The position numbers and the translations under genes were made by a program. Shown in pieces: positions 34,088 to 41,506 of a stretch of DNA of 41,506 nucleotides. This stretch comes from an uncultured Pelagibacteraceae bacterium (GTDB lineage: Bacteria > Pseudomonadota > Alphaproteobacteria > Pelagibacterales > Pelagibacteraceae). The DNA lies in contig CACJNX010000003.1 in the NCBI GenBank assembly GCA_902594835.1, positions 1 to 41,506 on the forward strand, read 5' to 3'. The notes under the pieces were generated by a model. The model was not told the DNA's origin and ran no database searches. It saw nothing but the letters and a program-made list of their open reading frames with translations. How positions within the stretch are numbered: the stretch's first letter is position 1; each line of letters starts with the position of its first letter.

Positions 34088-34171
34088 ATGGGTTATCCAA
34101 AAAAGCACCGTGGAAGAAGAAAAATAGGGTCAAAAAAAAGAAGAGCAAGAAAAAGAAACAAGAAAAAATAA
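34088..34171 (+). CDS. 27-residue highly basic peptide (possible ribosomal small protein)
   Basis: ATG 34088 to TAA 34171 encodes 27 residues, of which 16 are Lys or Arg; it begins MGYPKKHRGRRKIGSKKRR. The near-perfect AAAGGAGGC ribosome-binding site 7 bases before the ATG is among the strongest in the window and supports real, abundant translation. Length and charge resemble ribosomal protein bTHX or the COX24/AURKAIP1-like short ribosomal proteins, but identity is not established. It lies 14 bases upstream of a membrane-protein gene. Confidence 0.7.
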   Translation: MGYPKKHRGRRKIGSKKRRARKRNKKK

Positions 34172-34185
34172 TCTAAAGAATTATT

Positions 34186-34887
34186 ATGAATGAAATAACT
34201 CAAATAAGAAAATTGAGTTTATGGATATTTTTTATTCCTCTTGTAGCAATAAATTTTTGTTTATTCATATCCCAAAATCCTCATTTGCTAGAAAATACTT
34301 TTTTTACCGTCGATCATATTGGAAGATCAGGCTTTTCAATTCCTTACCTTGATGGAAGTCTGTCAATAAGTAGAGCTTCTAGAACTTTTCCTCAATATTT
34401 AATATTCAAACCTGCAATGATAATCACTGCGATAATGCTTTATTATTATTGGGCTAATAATTGTAATTTAGTAAATAAACTTAATCAAACTAATATAAAT
34501 CACAAATTTAAAACTTTTGGAGTGTTGTCTGCAGTATTATTAGCTGTCCATTCTGTTTTTCTTGGAATTAAATTTGATATACAAATTTACAAATTATTTA
34601 GAAGAGTGGTTTTATTATTATTCATTGTCTTTGAAATAATCGCGCAAGGGATTTTAGTTTATCATTTTTTTAAAATAAAAAAAAAGCTCGAAGATTTGAT
34701 AAATAAAAAGGTTTTAATTTTTAAAGCTATTTTAGTTTCCGTTTTAGCTGCTGTAGCTATCCTAAGCGTTCCCATACTTGTTAATAAGGGTAATACTCAT
34801 TTTAAGCATGCTTTAGAATGGAATTATTTTGTTGGTGTAATACTATTTTATCTTTTCACGAGGTTTTTATGGAAGAGAACCACATAA
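34186..34887 (+). CDS. Multi-pass membrane protein of unknown function
   Basis: 233 residues with about six hydrophobic segments (near 9-27, 67-84, 107-124, 139-160, 173-193, 208-228). A periplasmic loop (about 40-65) contains Ser/Arg-rich SLSISRASRTFPQ. No family is recognised. It follows the basic-peptide gene by 14 bases. Its stop lies in the end hairpin of the opposite-strand candidate RNA. Confidence 0.7.
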   Translation: MNEITQIRKLSLWIFFIPLVAINFCLFISQNPHLLENTFFTVDHIGRSGFSIPYLDGSLSISRASRTFPQYLIFKPAMIITAIMLYYYWANNCNLVNKLNQTNINHKFKTFGVLSAVLLAVHSVFLGIKFDIQIYKLFRRVVLLLFIVFEIIAQGILVYHFFKIKKKLEDLINKKVLIFKAILVSVLAAVAILSVPILVNKGNTHFKHALEWNYFVGVILFYLFTRFLWKRTT

Positions 34888-34913
34888 ATTTCTAGGCTTT
34901 CGCCCAGAAATTT
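34886..34913 (-). terminator. Terminal hairpin of the candidate RNA
   Basis: A 12-bp stem (34886-34897 with 34902-34913) closed by a GAAA tetraloop when read on the minus strand. One pair is G-U on the minus strand but would be A-C on the plus strand, so the minus strand is the better RNA. It ends in AAAUUU. It may also slow plus-strand transcription at the end of the membrane-protein gene. Confidence 0.6.
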
Positions 34914-35063
34914 AGTAGTTTTGGCTCGTCGTTGTAGGCGCTACCGCCAAGCCATCCCGGTGAACTATTCTAGCGCTACTAGGTTCACCTTTCTGCCCTT
35001 TAAGCTTGAACCTCTCGGTTTTTCCTCAAATGGCCAGTTAAGAGTTGCCTCTTAATTAATTCC
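34886..35063 (-). ncRNA. Candidate structured non-coding RNA downstream of mnmA
   Basis: The 225-base gap after mnmA is less A/T-rich than its surroundings and folds, on the minus strand, into a chain of hairpins: a 7-bp stem with GCAA loop (35038-35055), a 4-bp stem with GAGA loop (35009-35020), a 7+4-bp stem (34959-34989), a GGCG/CGCC hairpin (about 34923-34953), and the GAAA-capped end hairpin. A long-range pair (35030-35035 with 34950-34955) would enclose the middle part. Three GNRA tetraloops read correctly only on the minus strand. Bounds are estimates. It does not match what I know of tmRNA, RNase P, SRP or 6S RNA. Confidence 0.55.
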
Positions 35064-35087
35064 ATTAAATCATAATAAAAAAATAAA

Positions 35088-35112
35088 GGTATCACTTTTA
35101 ACGAGCAGTGAA
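35088..35112 (-). terminator. Possible terminator of mnmA
   Basis: Directly after the mnmA stop the minus strand reads TCACT (35111-35107), a loop, AGTGA (35096-35092), then a T-rich run (TACCTTTATTTTTTT). The stem is short (5 bp), so termination strength is uncertain. If it works, the RNA further downstream needs its own promoter. Confidence 0.4.
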
Positions 35113-36255
35113 TTAAGGTGTTAACTTAGTGGATAAATTATTATTGAAAGCCTTATGAATCCATCCGCCACCTAATACTTTATCCCCAAGTTCATCTTTA
35201 GAATAAAAAACACAGGCTTGGCCTGGTGAAATTCCTGTTTCTTTATCTAAGATTTCTACGTTTGCAACTGTTTCTAGAATATTTATTTTAGCTTTTAAAA
35301 GTCTACCAGTAGATCTTACTTTAATATTAATGATTTCATCAAATTCTTTTTTGGATCCAAGAATATTTAAATCTCTTAACTTGATCTCCTTAACTTCAAG
35401 CAATTCTTTATTCCCAACAATTATAGTGTTGTTATCAGCATCAATATTTACAACATACAAAGGGTTGCTACTTGCAATCTTAATACCTTTTCTTTGACCT
35501 ATTGTGTAATTTATAATTCCATTATGTTCACCTATTTGCTTACCTTCAATATCTAAAATTTTCCCGGGCTTAAAAGACTCTGGTCTAAATTTTTTTATTA
35601 CAGAAGCATAATCCCCGTTAGGAACAAAACAAATATCTTGGCTATCAGGTTTTGTAGCTACATTTAGTTTTAATTTTTCTGCTATTGCCCTTGTTTCTGA
35701 TTTGTCAATTTCACCTAAGGGAAATCTAAGGTAATCTAACTGCTCTTGTGTAGTGCTAAATAAGAAATAACTTTGATCTCTGTTTTGATCTTTTGCTCTA
35801 TACATGTTTGCATGACCATTCACTTGAATTCTAGAAACATAGTGACCAGTTATAAGTGCATCTGCTTTTAACTCTTTAGCGTATTTAAATAAATCTCTAA
35901 ATTTTACTGTCTGATTACATTGAACACAGGGTATGGGTGTTTCGCCAGCAGTGTAACTGTCTATAAAGGAGTCTATAACTTCAGATTTAAATTTCTTTTG
36001 ATAAAATAAAATTTTATGATCTATGTTTATATTTTCTGAAACCCTTTTAGCATCCAAAATATCTTGACCAGCACAACATTGCCTGCCTTCTTTTGATTGT
36101 TTAGTATCATCGTATAGCTTCAATGTAATGCCAGTTACATCATATCCCTCCTGCTTCATTAGTGCGGCTACAACTGAAGAGTCTACCCCTCCAGACATCG
36201 CGACAACTACCTTGGTCTCTTTTTTAGGTTTATTAATTCCTAGTGAATTCATCAT
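35113..36255 (-). CDS. mnmA: tRNA-specific 2-thiouridylase MnmA
   Basis: 380 residues. The PP-loop ATPase motif SGGVDSS is at residues 21-27; the catalytic Cys pair is Cys113 (in VQCNQTVKF) and Cys209 (in DSQDICF); the C-terminal [11 protein letters not shown] segment is typical. It adds sulfur to U34 of Lys, Glu and Gln tRNAs in the cytoplasm using a persulfide relay. The N-terminus has a short extension of about 12 residues before the first strand. It is divergent from the DUF3553 gene by 33 bases. Confidence 0.96.
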   Translation of the reverse strand: MMNSLGINKPKKETKVVVAMSGGVDSSVVAALMKQEGYDVTGITLKLYDDTKQSKEGRQCCAGQDILDAKRVSENINIDHKILFYQKKFKSEVIDSFIDSYTAGETPIPCVQCNQTVKFRDLFKYAKELKADALITGHYVSRIQVNGHANMYRAKDQNRDQSYFLFSTTQEQLDYLRFPLGEIDKSETRAIAEKLKLNVATKPDSQDICFVPNGDYASVIKKFRPESFKPGKILDIEGKQIGEHNGIINYTIGQRKGIKIASSNPLYVVNIDADNNTIIVGNKELLEVKEIKLRDLNILGSKKEFDEIINIKVRSTGRLLKAKINILETVANVEILDKETGISPGQACVFYSKDELGDKVLGGGWIHKAFNNNLSTKLTP

Positions 36256-36262
36256 TTAAGTG

Positions 36263-36268
36263 TATAAT
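36263..36268 (+). promoter_or_regulatory. Candidate -10 box for the DUF3553-cysQ genes
   Basis: A perfect TATAAT lies 20 bases before the DUF3553 ATG in the 33-base gap to mnmA. No clear -35 box is present at the usual distance. Confidence 0.35.
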
Positions 36269-36288
36269 CGAAAAAATAGTAATTTTCC

Positions 36289-36471
36289 ATGATGCTTATT
36301 GATTTTGAACCAGGAGATTATGTAATAAATCCTGCAAACAAAGATTGGGGCAAAGGACAGGTTCAATCGATTATAGGTAATAAAATTACAGTTAATTTTG
36401 AAAATTATGGCAAAAGAGTAATTAACATTGAACATGTTAAACTTGAAAAAATAGATAATGAAAACAAGTGA
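36289..36471 (+). CDS. DUF3553 protein
   Basis: 60 residues in a small beta-rich fold like the DUF3553/CarD-like Tudor-type module: FEPGDYVINPANKDWGKGQVQSI, then KITVNFENYGKRVI. This pattern is shared with short proteins and C-terminal domains of some UvrD/PcrA helicases, where it may bind proteins or nucleic acids. Two consecutive ATGs are possible starts. It overlaps the cysQ-like gene by 14 nt. Confidence 0.82.
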   Translation: MMLIDFEPGDYVINPANKDWGKGQVQSIIGNKITVNFENYGKRVINIEHVKLEKIDNENK

Positions 36472-37237
36472 GCTAAAAACTATAAGTGAAAATTTAATAG
36501 GTACTTTTAAAAGTGCCGGGAAAGTTTCTATTGATCTTTATAAAAAAGGTTTAAAAATAGAGATGAAAGAAGACAAATCTCCAGTTAGTAATGGAGATCT
36601 AAAAGTTAATGAATTAATTACTAATAAAATTAAGGAACTTACACCTAACCTCCCAATTGTTTCTGAGGAAACTGTTAATTTAAATATAAAAAATAAAGCA
36701 AAAACATTCTGGTTAATAGATCCTATTGATGGAACAAAAGAATATATTGCTGGCAAAGATGAATATACCTTGAATGCTGCTTTAGTAATCAATACTGTTC
36801 CAGTCCTTGGTTTGGTAGGTGTCCCAAGAAAAAAAAGACTTTTTTATACTTATGGACCCGGAGAAAGTTATTTAATCGAAGATGAAATCACTAGAAAAAT
36901 TGATTGTAAAAAAAAACAACCAAAAGGCAAAGTTGTAGCTTTATCAAGTGTATTTAAGCCCTCAGATATTATTTTAAATAAACTAAAAGAATTTAATGTT
37001 ACCTCTATAGTCAAGATGGCAAGTTCTTATAAATTTTGTGTAATAGCAACTGGTGAATACGACATTTATGCAGCTAGAGAAAGAGCTAATGAATGGGATT
37101 ACGCTGCTGGCCACGCAGTTGCTCAAAATGCTGGAGCCATTATTAAAACTCTTGATGAAAAACCATTTTTATATGGAAAAGAGGACTATAGAAACCCTAG
37201 TCTATTAATTAAAAGGGCAGAAAATTTAGATGTTTAA
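36458..37237 (+). CDS. cysQ: CysQ-like 3'(2'),5'-bisphosphate nucleotidase / inositol monophosphatase family
   Basis: 259 residues. The metal-binding motif WLIDPIDGTKEYI (Asp88, Asp91, Gly92, Thr93), the Glu of IVSEE (about 70-71), and the late EWDYAAGHAV segment with Asp are intact. The GTKEYI form favours CysQ (PAP phosphatase) over inositol monophosphatase. CysQ removes the 3'-phosphate of PAP. No PAPS-forming or PAPS-using gene is in the window, so PAP could come from other reactions such as acyl-carrier-protein turnover (inference). Confidence 0.85.
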   Translation: MKTSELKTISENLIGTFKSAGKVSIDLYKKGLKIEMKEDKSPVSNGDLKVNELITNKIKELTPNLPIVSEETVNLNIKNKAKTFWLIDPIDGTKEYIAGKDEYTLNAALVINTVPVLGLVGVPRKKRLFYTYGPGESYLIEDEITRKIDCKKKQPKGKVVALSSVFKPSDIILNKLKEFNVTSIVKMASSYKFCVIATGEYDIYAARERANEWDYAAGHAVAQNAGAIIKTLDEKPFLYGKEDYRNPSLLIKRAENLDV

Positions 37238-37373
37238 AACTATCTCAATCATTATTTTATCGGTAACCTTTTTTGGTGTTTTATTTTTTATTTTAGTTAG
37301 AAACGCTCTAAAAAGAAAACTTGATCTTTTGGTTGAAGAAGAAAAAAAAAGAAAGTCAGATAATTTTGATTAA
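37230..37373 (+). CDS. 47-residue single-span membrane protein
   Basis: ATG 37230 (8-nt overlap with cysQ) to TAA 37373. One hydrophobic helix (about residues 4-24) is followed by a charged cytoplasmic tail (RNALKRKLDLLVEEEKKRK). The helix-plus-basic tail layout recalls CcmD-like or other small membrane proteins, without enough to assign one. It overlaps the convergent recX 3' end by 18 bases. Confidence 0.55.
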   Translation: MFKTISIIILSVTFFGVLFFILVRNALKRKLDLLVEEEKKRKSDNFD

Positions 37374-37916
37374 CTTATTAAATTCTGTTTTTTCTAATTC
37401 TAAAACCCTTTTTGATAAGTCAAAACTAAACCCTCCTCTAGCTAAAATGCCCATATCCTTTTTATAAAATAACTCCCTATTGTCCTCTGGTCTTAATGGA
37501 CCAATTCTTCTTCTTTTACACAATTTCAAAGCAGATACAAAATCTGGCTCTATTTCATTATCTTTAATTTTATCGATACTTTGCTTGATAAATTTACTAT
37601 CTATACCTTTGGTTCTTAAAGATTGATTAATTTTATTTAACGAATACCCCCTTCGCAAAAACATTCGCGCTTTTGAGTCTGAATACATTTCGTCATTTAA
37701 GATTTTATTTTTTTCTAGGTTAAGAATAATTTTATCTATAATTGAGGTTACTTCTTTTTTTGATTTTGTTCCTTTAATCTTAGTTAAATATTTTTTAAGT
37801 AAATAGACTTTTAGTTGTTGTTTCGAAGGGTTATATTTTTCTAAATACGAATACGCGAGATCTTTAAGATTTGTAGTTAAATCTTCAAAATCACTTTTAT
37901 TAGATGTGGGATTCAT
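37356..37916 (-). CDS. recX: Recombination regulator RecX
   Basis: 186 residues of the RecX family, which modulates RecA filaments. Family elements seen: the tandem three-helix repeats with ARMFLRRGYSLNKINQSLRTKGI (about 102-124) and the C-terminal LARGGFSFDLSKRVL. The position of recX away from recA is common. Overlaps the convergent 47-residue gene at the 3' end. Confidence 0.87.
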   Translation of the reverse strand: MNPTSNKSDFEDLTTNLKDLAYSYLEKYNPSKQQLKVYLLKKYLTKIKGTKSKKEVTSIIDKIILNLEKNKILNDEMYSDSKARMFLRRGYSLNKINQSLRTKGIDSKFIKQSIDKIKDNEIEPDFVSALKLCKRRRIGPLRPEDNRELFYKKDMGILARGGFSFDLSKRVLELEKTEFNKLIKII

Positions 37917-37942
37917 TTGGTTAATATACTATATTATTTTTA

Positions 37943-38413
37943 ATGATAAATAATTTATTATCCTTTCTTACTTACGAGAACATTTATTTATTTGCTAATT
38001 GGGGTGTTATCCCCTTTTGGCTTTTATTAATATTTATTCCTCAACATCAGTTAACAAACTTTTTTGCGCAGTCAGTAATTGCTCCATTGCTTCTAGGATT
38101 TAGTTATGCCTATTTATCTTACTTAATTTATTTAGATGGAGATATATTCGCCGGTTTTGAGCTCTATAATGGTTTGGACGGATTATATTCAATGTTCGCA
38201 AACGAAGCTTTATTGTTAATTTTTTGGTTACATTTTTTGGCAATAAGTTTATTTACAGGATCTTGGATTGTAAGAGATAGTAAAAAATACCTCATTCCTA
38301 AAATTGTTACTATTCCATCATTAATCCTTACTTATTTTACTGGCCCAATTGGACTAGTTGTTTATTGGTTTATTAGAATTTTTTTCGCTAAAAAAATAAG
38401 CTTTAATGATTAA
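37943..38413 (+). CDS. ABA4-like (DUF4281) membrane protein
   Basis: 156 residues with four membrane segments. The pattern fits the ABA4-like family: an opening IYLFANWGVIPFWLLLIF, the FANEALLLIFWLHFLAISLFTGSWIVRDSKK segment and a closing TGPIGLVVYWFIR. Plant ABA4 is needed for neoxanthin synthesis; bacterial members have no clear function. It overlaps the following isomerase gene by 8 nt. Confidence 0.82.
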   Translation: MINNLLSFLTYENIYLFANWGVIPFWLLLIFIPQHQLTNFFAQSVIAPLLLGFSYAYLSYLIYLDGDIFAGFELYNGLDGLYSMFANEALLLIFWLHFLAISLFTGSWIVRDSKKYLIPKIVTIPSLILTYFTGPIGLVVYWFIRIFFAKKISFND

Positions 38414-38993
38414 ACCTTTTGATTTTTATTTTGATTTCGTAAGTCCATATTCGTTTCTTGCCCATAGAGAAATAAGAAAAATTGAGAACAAGGAAAGGAT
38501 TAAAGTGAGATACAATCCAGTGCTTCTTGGAGGACTACATAATTTACATGGGATAAAAGCCCCGGCTTTCATACCTGCAAAAGCGAAACATATGATCAGA
38601 GATTGTAAATTAATTGCTGAAAAAAATAATATAAAATTTAAGTTCAATTCTTATTTTCCAATTCGTAGTTTAAATTTAATGCGTGGTGTCTTAGTAGCAG
38701 AAGAAGATAATATTAAAAATTATTACATTGACAGTATATTTAATACGATTTGGCAAGATGGTCTAAATATGAACGATGAAATTATTATCCAAAAAGTATT
38801 AAAAAATTTAAGTGTAAATCCAAAAACATTTACATTACGGGCAACTTCTTCTCTTATCAAAGACTCGCTTAGAAAAAAAACCAATGATGCTTATTTAAAA
38901 GGTATTTTTGGAGCACCAACATTTGTTGCAAATAATAAAATCTTTTGGGGGCAAGATAGAATTGAATTTGCTTTAAAAGAGGCAAGCAAGTAA
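38406..38993 (+). CDS. 2-hydroxychromene-2-carboxylate isomerase/DsbA-like thioredoxin-fold protein
   Basis: 195 residues with the HCCA-isomerase (kappa GST/DsbA-like) pattern: FDFYFDFVSPYSFLAH at the N-terminus, where Ser in SPYS replaces the redox Cys, and GIFGAPTFVANNKIFWGQDRIEF at the end. Such proteins are glutathione-dependent isomerases or transferases. The Cys-lacking SPYS motif argues against a thiol oxidase. Coupled to the ABA4-like gene. Confidence 0.87.
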   Translation: MIKPFDFYFDFVSPYSFLAHREIRKIENKERIKVRYNPVLLGGLHNLHGIKAPAFIPAKAKHMIRDCKLIAEKNNIKFKFNSYFPIRSLNLMRGVLVAEEDNIKNYYIDSIFNTIWQDGLNMNDEIIIQKVLKNLSVNPKTFTLRATSSLIKDSLRKKTNDAYLKGIFGAPTFVANNKIFWGQDRIEFALKEASK

Positions 38994-38994
38994 C

Positions 38995-39393
38995 TTATTT
39001 TTTTTCCTTCTCTACGACTTTAAAACCATTTTTTTTAAGAGCGTCAAAACCACCTTCTACATGAGCAACATTCTCAAATCCCATTTCAACAAGAGATTTG
39101 GTAGCAAGAGCCGATCGCAAACCTAGAGCACAAAATAAAACCATTTTTTTTATGTCTTTGATCTGATTAGATTTGTAATATGAACTTTCAGGATCTAACC
39201 AGAATTCTAGCATTCCTCTTGGTATATGCTTAGAATTTTCAATAGTTCCTTCTTTCCATAACTCCCTAATATCTCTCACATCAATTAAGGTAATTTCTTT
39301 TTTATTAATTAAACTTTTTACTTCTAAAGGGCTTAAAGTTTGAATTTTTTTTTGTGCTTCTTCAACTAACGTTTGAGATGATTTAATACTCAT
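38995..39393 (-). CDS. Rhodanese-domain protein
   Basis: 132 residues, a single rhodanese domain. The active-site loop is Cys-Ala-Leu-Gly-Leu-Arg-Ser in VLFCALGLRSA (about residue 87), and the upstream LIDVRDIRELWKEGTI motif is typical. It transfers sulfane sulfur from thiosulfate or persulfide to an acceptor. It is convergent with the isomerase gene. It could link to the sulfur metabolism of the window, but single-domain rhodaneses are widespread. Confidence 0.9.
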   Translation of the reverse strand: MSIKSSQTLVEEAQKKIQTLSPLEVKSLINKKEITLIDVRDIRELWKEGTIENSKHIPRGMLEFWLDPESSYYKSNQIKDIKKMVLFCALGLRSALATKSLVEMGFENVAHVEGGFDALKKNGFKVVEKEKK

Positions 39394-39431
39394 AGATGAA
39401 AGTAATAAACTAATATATATACTTTACTATA

Positions 39432-40454
39432 ATGAAAAATATCAAGAATTCAAATAAACCAAGTTTTTTTAAAAAATTATTTATAAAAATATCAAGAAAA
39501 TTAGGTTATGAAATTATTGATCAAAATAACTTTGAAATCGTAACCTCTAATAAAAAAATAGACGAACATTTGAGTTCGCTTGGGCATAAGTCAATTAACC
39601 TTCCTTTGGGAGAGATAAAAATAACAAGAAAAGTTAAAGCTTTAGATATAGTTATAAGAACATGTGCAAGCGTCAATATGTTAACGCAAAATAAGTCACG
39701 TTTATTCGAGAAGGAAAAAATTGAATACACTATCAGGACGATAAGATCATTAATAAAATCATCTAAAGATCATGATTTAGAACAATTAAAAATAAATTTT
39801 AAAATAATCGATCATAACTCTACTAGTAAGAATTTAGAAGCAATCGATAACATATTTAAAGAATTCAGTATAAAATATTCATTAATAAATTTAGATGTAA
39901 AAAAATTCATCAATAAAATAGAAAAAACAAATCAAAGAGGTGAAAAAATTACCGATAATCAAAAATCGAACATGGCAAATATACATCAATCACTTTTAGA
40001 AGCCAAAAAGTGTGAAGATTTAATTTATTTTGTTGAAGACGATTATTTGCACAAAAAAGAGTCGCTGAAAGAAATGATCTTTACTTATGAAAGATTAGCT
40101 TCACAAATTAATAATGAAATTATCATATGTCCAACTGATTATCCTTATTTATACGCAAAATCTGAAATAACACAAAACTTTTTAGGTCAAAATTATCATT
40201 GGAGAAAAGTAAACGAAACTCTTTGTACTTTTTTAACAAGCAAAAAAATGATTGAAAAATACTGGGATAAATATGTAAGTATGTGTGAGAAAGAACATGC
40301 ACCTTTCGAAAAACCTCTGCATGATATTTACGAAAAAGAATTGTGTATGTCGCCTATTCCATCTTTGGCCTTACATTTTACAAATGTTAATTCAATTTTT
40401 GGATTATCACCGAATGTAAATTGGAAAAAAATTTGGGATGAAAATGAAGGTTAA
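39432..40454 (+). CDS. Glycosyltransferase-like protein of unknown specificity
   Basis: 340 residues. The central part resembles a GT-A fold: KALDIVIRTCAS early, then FKIIDHNS, and LIYFVEDDYLHKKESLKEM with an acidic EDDY in the place of the metal-binding DxD. No membrane segment is visible. It overlaps bcp by 17 nt. A role in surface polysaccharide synthesis is likely, but donor and acceptor cannot be inferred. Confidence 0.6.
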   Translation: MKNIKNSNKPSFFKKLFIKISRKLGYEIIDQNNFEIVTSNKKIDEHLSSLGHKSINLPLGEIKITRKVKALDIVIRTCASVNMLTQNKSRLFEKEKIEYTIRTIRSLIKSSKDHDLEQLKINFKIIDHNSTSKNLEAIDNIFKEFSIKYSLINLDVKKFINKIEKTNQRGEKITDNQKSNMANIHQSLLEAKKCEDLIYFVEDDYLHKKESLKEMIFTYERLASQINNEIIICPTDYPYLYAKSEITQNFLGQNYHWRKVNETLCTFLTSKKMIEKYWDKYVSMCEKEHAPFEKPLHDIYEKELCMSPIPSLALHFTNVNSIFGLSPNVNWKKIWDENEG

Positions 40455-40905
40455 AGAAAATAAAAAAGCACCTGTGTTCAAGCTAACTGGAACAAAAAAT
40501 ACAAAATTTGATTTAAAAAATTTTAAAGGAAAATTAGTTATATATTTTTATCCCAAAGATGATACTCCGGGCTGCACAATAGAAACTAAAGATTTTTCTA
40601 AATTATATAAAAAGTTTAAAAAAGCTAAATGCGAGGTAGTTGGAATTTCAAAAGACTCTATTGAAAGTCATGAAAAATTTAAAAAAAAATACAGAGTTCC
40701 TTTTGAACTTCTCTCGGATCCTGAAGTAAAATCACAAAAAAAATACGGTGTTTGGGGAATAAAGTCTTTTATGGGAAAAAAATTTCTTGGGACAATCAGA
40801 TCAACTGTATTTATTGATAAAGGAAAAATTAAAAAAATTTGGTCAAATGTAAGAGTGAAAAACCACGCTAAAGAAGTATTTAATTTTGTTAATTCTTACA
40901 AATAA
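40438..40905 (+). CDS. bcp: Thiol peroxidase Bcp/PrxQ
   Basis: 155 residues of the PrxQ family. Peroxidatic Cys46 lies in DDTPGCTIETKDF. The usual resolving Cys five residues later is Lys here, so this is not the Cys-x4-Cys type; the only other Cys is Cys65. Peroxide reduction may therefore rely on Cys65 or an external thiol. Starts 40438 or 40444 are both possible. Confidence 0.92.
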   Translation: MKMKVKENKKAPVFKLTGTKNTKFDLKNFKGKLVIYFYPKDDTPGCTIETKDFSKLYKKFKKAKCEVVGISKDSIESHEKFKKKYRVPFELLSDPEVKSQKKYGVWGIKSFMGKKFLGTIRSTVFIDKGKIKKIWSNVRVKNHAKEVFNFVNSYK

Positions 40906-40931
40906 AAAAGGCCCGAATGCTCGGGCCTTTT
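40905..40931. terminator. Bidirectional rho-independent terminator between bcp and amtB
   Basis: A perfect GGCCCGA-ATGC-TCGGGCC hairpin (40910-40927) flanked by A and T runs lies between two convergent genes. It fits terminators in both directions. Confidence 0.92.
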
Positions 40932-40954
40932 ATATAAATCATTTTTAGTATTAA

Positions 40955-41506
40955 TTAGTCTCTGATTGAGTAAGCTGAAACACCTACTTCGGCTTTATCT
41001 GTTCCTAGTTTTTCAGCTGCTTTACTAATTCTTAATCCAATCGTTGATTTAAGAGCGGTAAATGTAGCCCAAGATAAAACAAAGCTAAATATACATACTG
41101 AGGCAGTTCCAATAAATTGAGTGCCAAAAGATGTTTCTGGATTAGTTAATGGAACAACCAATGTTCCAAAAATTCCAGCAAACATATGTACTGGAATTGC
41201 TCCAACCACATCATCTAAGCCATAACTTTCTAACATTTTTGTTCCAAAATACATTATTATTGCTCCAACAGATCCAATGATCATTGCAGTAATTGGTCCA
41301 GGCGTTAAAGGTTCTGCGGTAATAGCTACAAGACCTGCTAACGCACCGTTTAACATCATAACAATATCAGTTTTTCCACCAATTAATCTTGTCAATACTG
41401 CGCCTGTGAACGTTCCTGCCGCGCCAGCTAAATGAGTATTAACTGCAATTTTAGAAATTGCGTTAACATCATCAAAAGTTCCCATTGCTAATTGGCTGAA
41501 TCCATT
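40955..41506 (-). CDS. amtB: Ammonium transporter AmtB (N-terminal part cut by window edge)
   Basis: The C-terminal 183 residues of an Amt/Rh channel: the frame continues past the internal Met at 41485 to the window edge (NGFSQLAMGTFDD). Seen: VNTHLAGAAGTFTGAV, AGLVAITAEPLTPGP, and VGAIPVHMFAGIFGTL, which holds the second pore His of the Amt twin-His pair. It moves ammonium or ammonia through the inner membrane. No glnK is visible in the remaining sequence. Confidence 0.93.
   Translation of the reverse strand, partial: NGFSQLAMGTFDDVNAISKIAVNTHLAGAAGTFTGAVLTRLIGGKTDIVMMLNGALAGLVAITAEPLTPGPITAMIIGSVGAIIMYFGTKMLESYGLDDVVGAIPVHMFAGIFGTLVVPLTNPETSFGTQFIGTASVCIFSFVLSWATFTALKSTIGLRISKAAEKLGTDKAEVGVSAYSIRD

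Noticed and set aside
34886-35063. 6S RNA, tmRNA, SRP RNA or RNase P RNA
   Set aside because: No pairing of 5' and 3' ends as in 6S, no tag-coding or acceptor element, no SRP loop motif, and too short and lacking the conserved core for RNase P.

Overview
The window is strongly A+T-rich, gene-dense DNA with very short intergenic gaps, many start/stop overlaps and no visible transposons, prophage, tRNA or rRNA. Base composition, gene packing, and the combination of AprAB/AprM, Xsc, SuyAB, TRAP transport and a near absence of regulators point to a marine alphaproteobacterium of the SAR11 (Pelagibacterales) type. That assignment is inference from style and content, not from a marker gene.

The dominant theme is catabolism of C2/C3 organosulfonates. 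A minus-strand operon (6803-12186) encodes a TRAP transporter (dctPQM), an HpsN-type histidinol-dehydrogenase homologue and a zinc alcohol dehydrogenase, suited to uptake and oxidation of 2,3-dihydroxypropane-1-sulfonate (DHPS) to sulfolactate. Divergent to it, 12327-16058 encodes a GMC oxidoreductase, a TerC protein and two tandem SDR dehydrogenases. At 21978-25692, xsc (sulfoacetaldehyde to acetyl phosphate plus sulfite) diverges from suyA-suyB (sulfolactate to pyruvate plus sulfite) and a HIT hydrolase. An Ldh2-type dehydrogenase and a phosphate acetyltransferase (328-2233) could supply the sulfolactate/sulfopyruvate step and convert acetyl phosphate to acetyl-CoA. The released sulfite is the expected substrate of the minus-strand operon 25693-31465: a CADD-like diiron protein, a 126-residue nucleotidyltransferase, AprM, AprB, AprA, a 116-residue unknown protein and a TauE/TSUP exporter. 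No ATP sulfurylase gene is in the window, which makes the small nucleotidyltransferase and the HIT protein the interesting candidates for APS turnover.

Interleaved are cell-envelope genes: SGNH hydrolases, a serine hydrolase, methyltransferases, an acyltransferase, an M23 peptidase, and an SxtJ-DUF5989-carbamoyltransferase cassette (16036-21971). A four-gene operon of small unknown proteins (5269-6717) includes GYD and ABM-fold members.

The right third is housekeeping and mixed: MFS transporter and cystathionine beta-lyase-like enzyme (31606-34022), a 27-residue very basic peptide (34088), a membrane protein, a candidate structured RNA of about 175 nt on the minus strand (34886-35063), mnmA, a DUF3553 protein, a CysQ-like phosphatase, a 47-residue membrane peptide, recX, an ABA4-like protein, a DsbA-fold isomerase, a rhodanese, a glycosyltransferase-like protein, bcp and a 5'-truncated amtB. 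No stretch over 300 bases lacks a gene. The longest gap (34888-35112) holds the candidate RNA.
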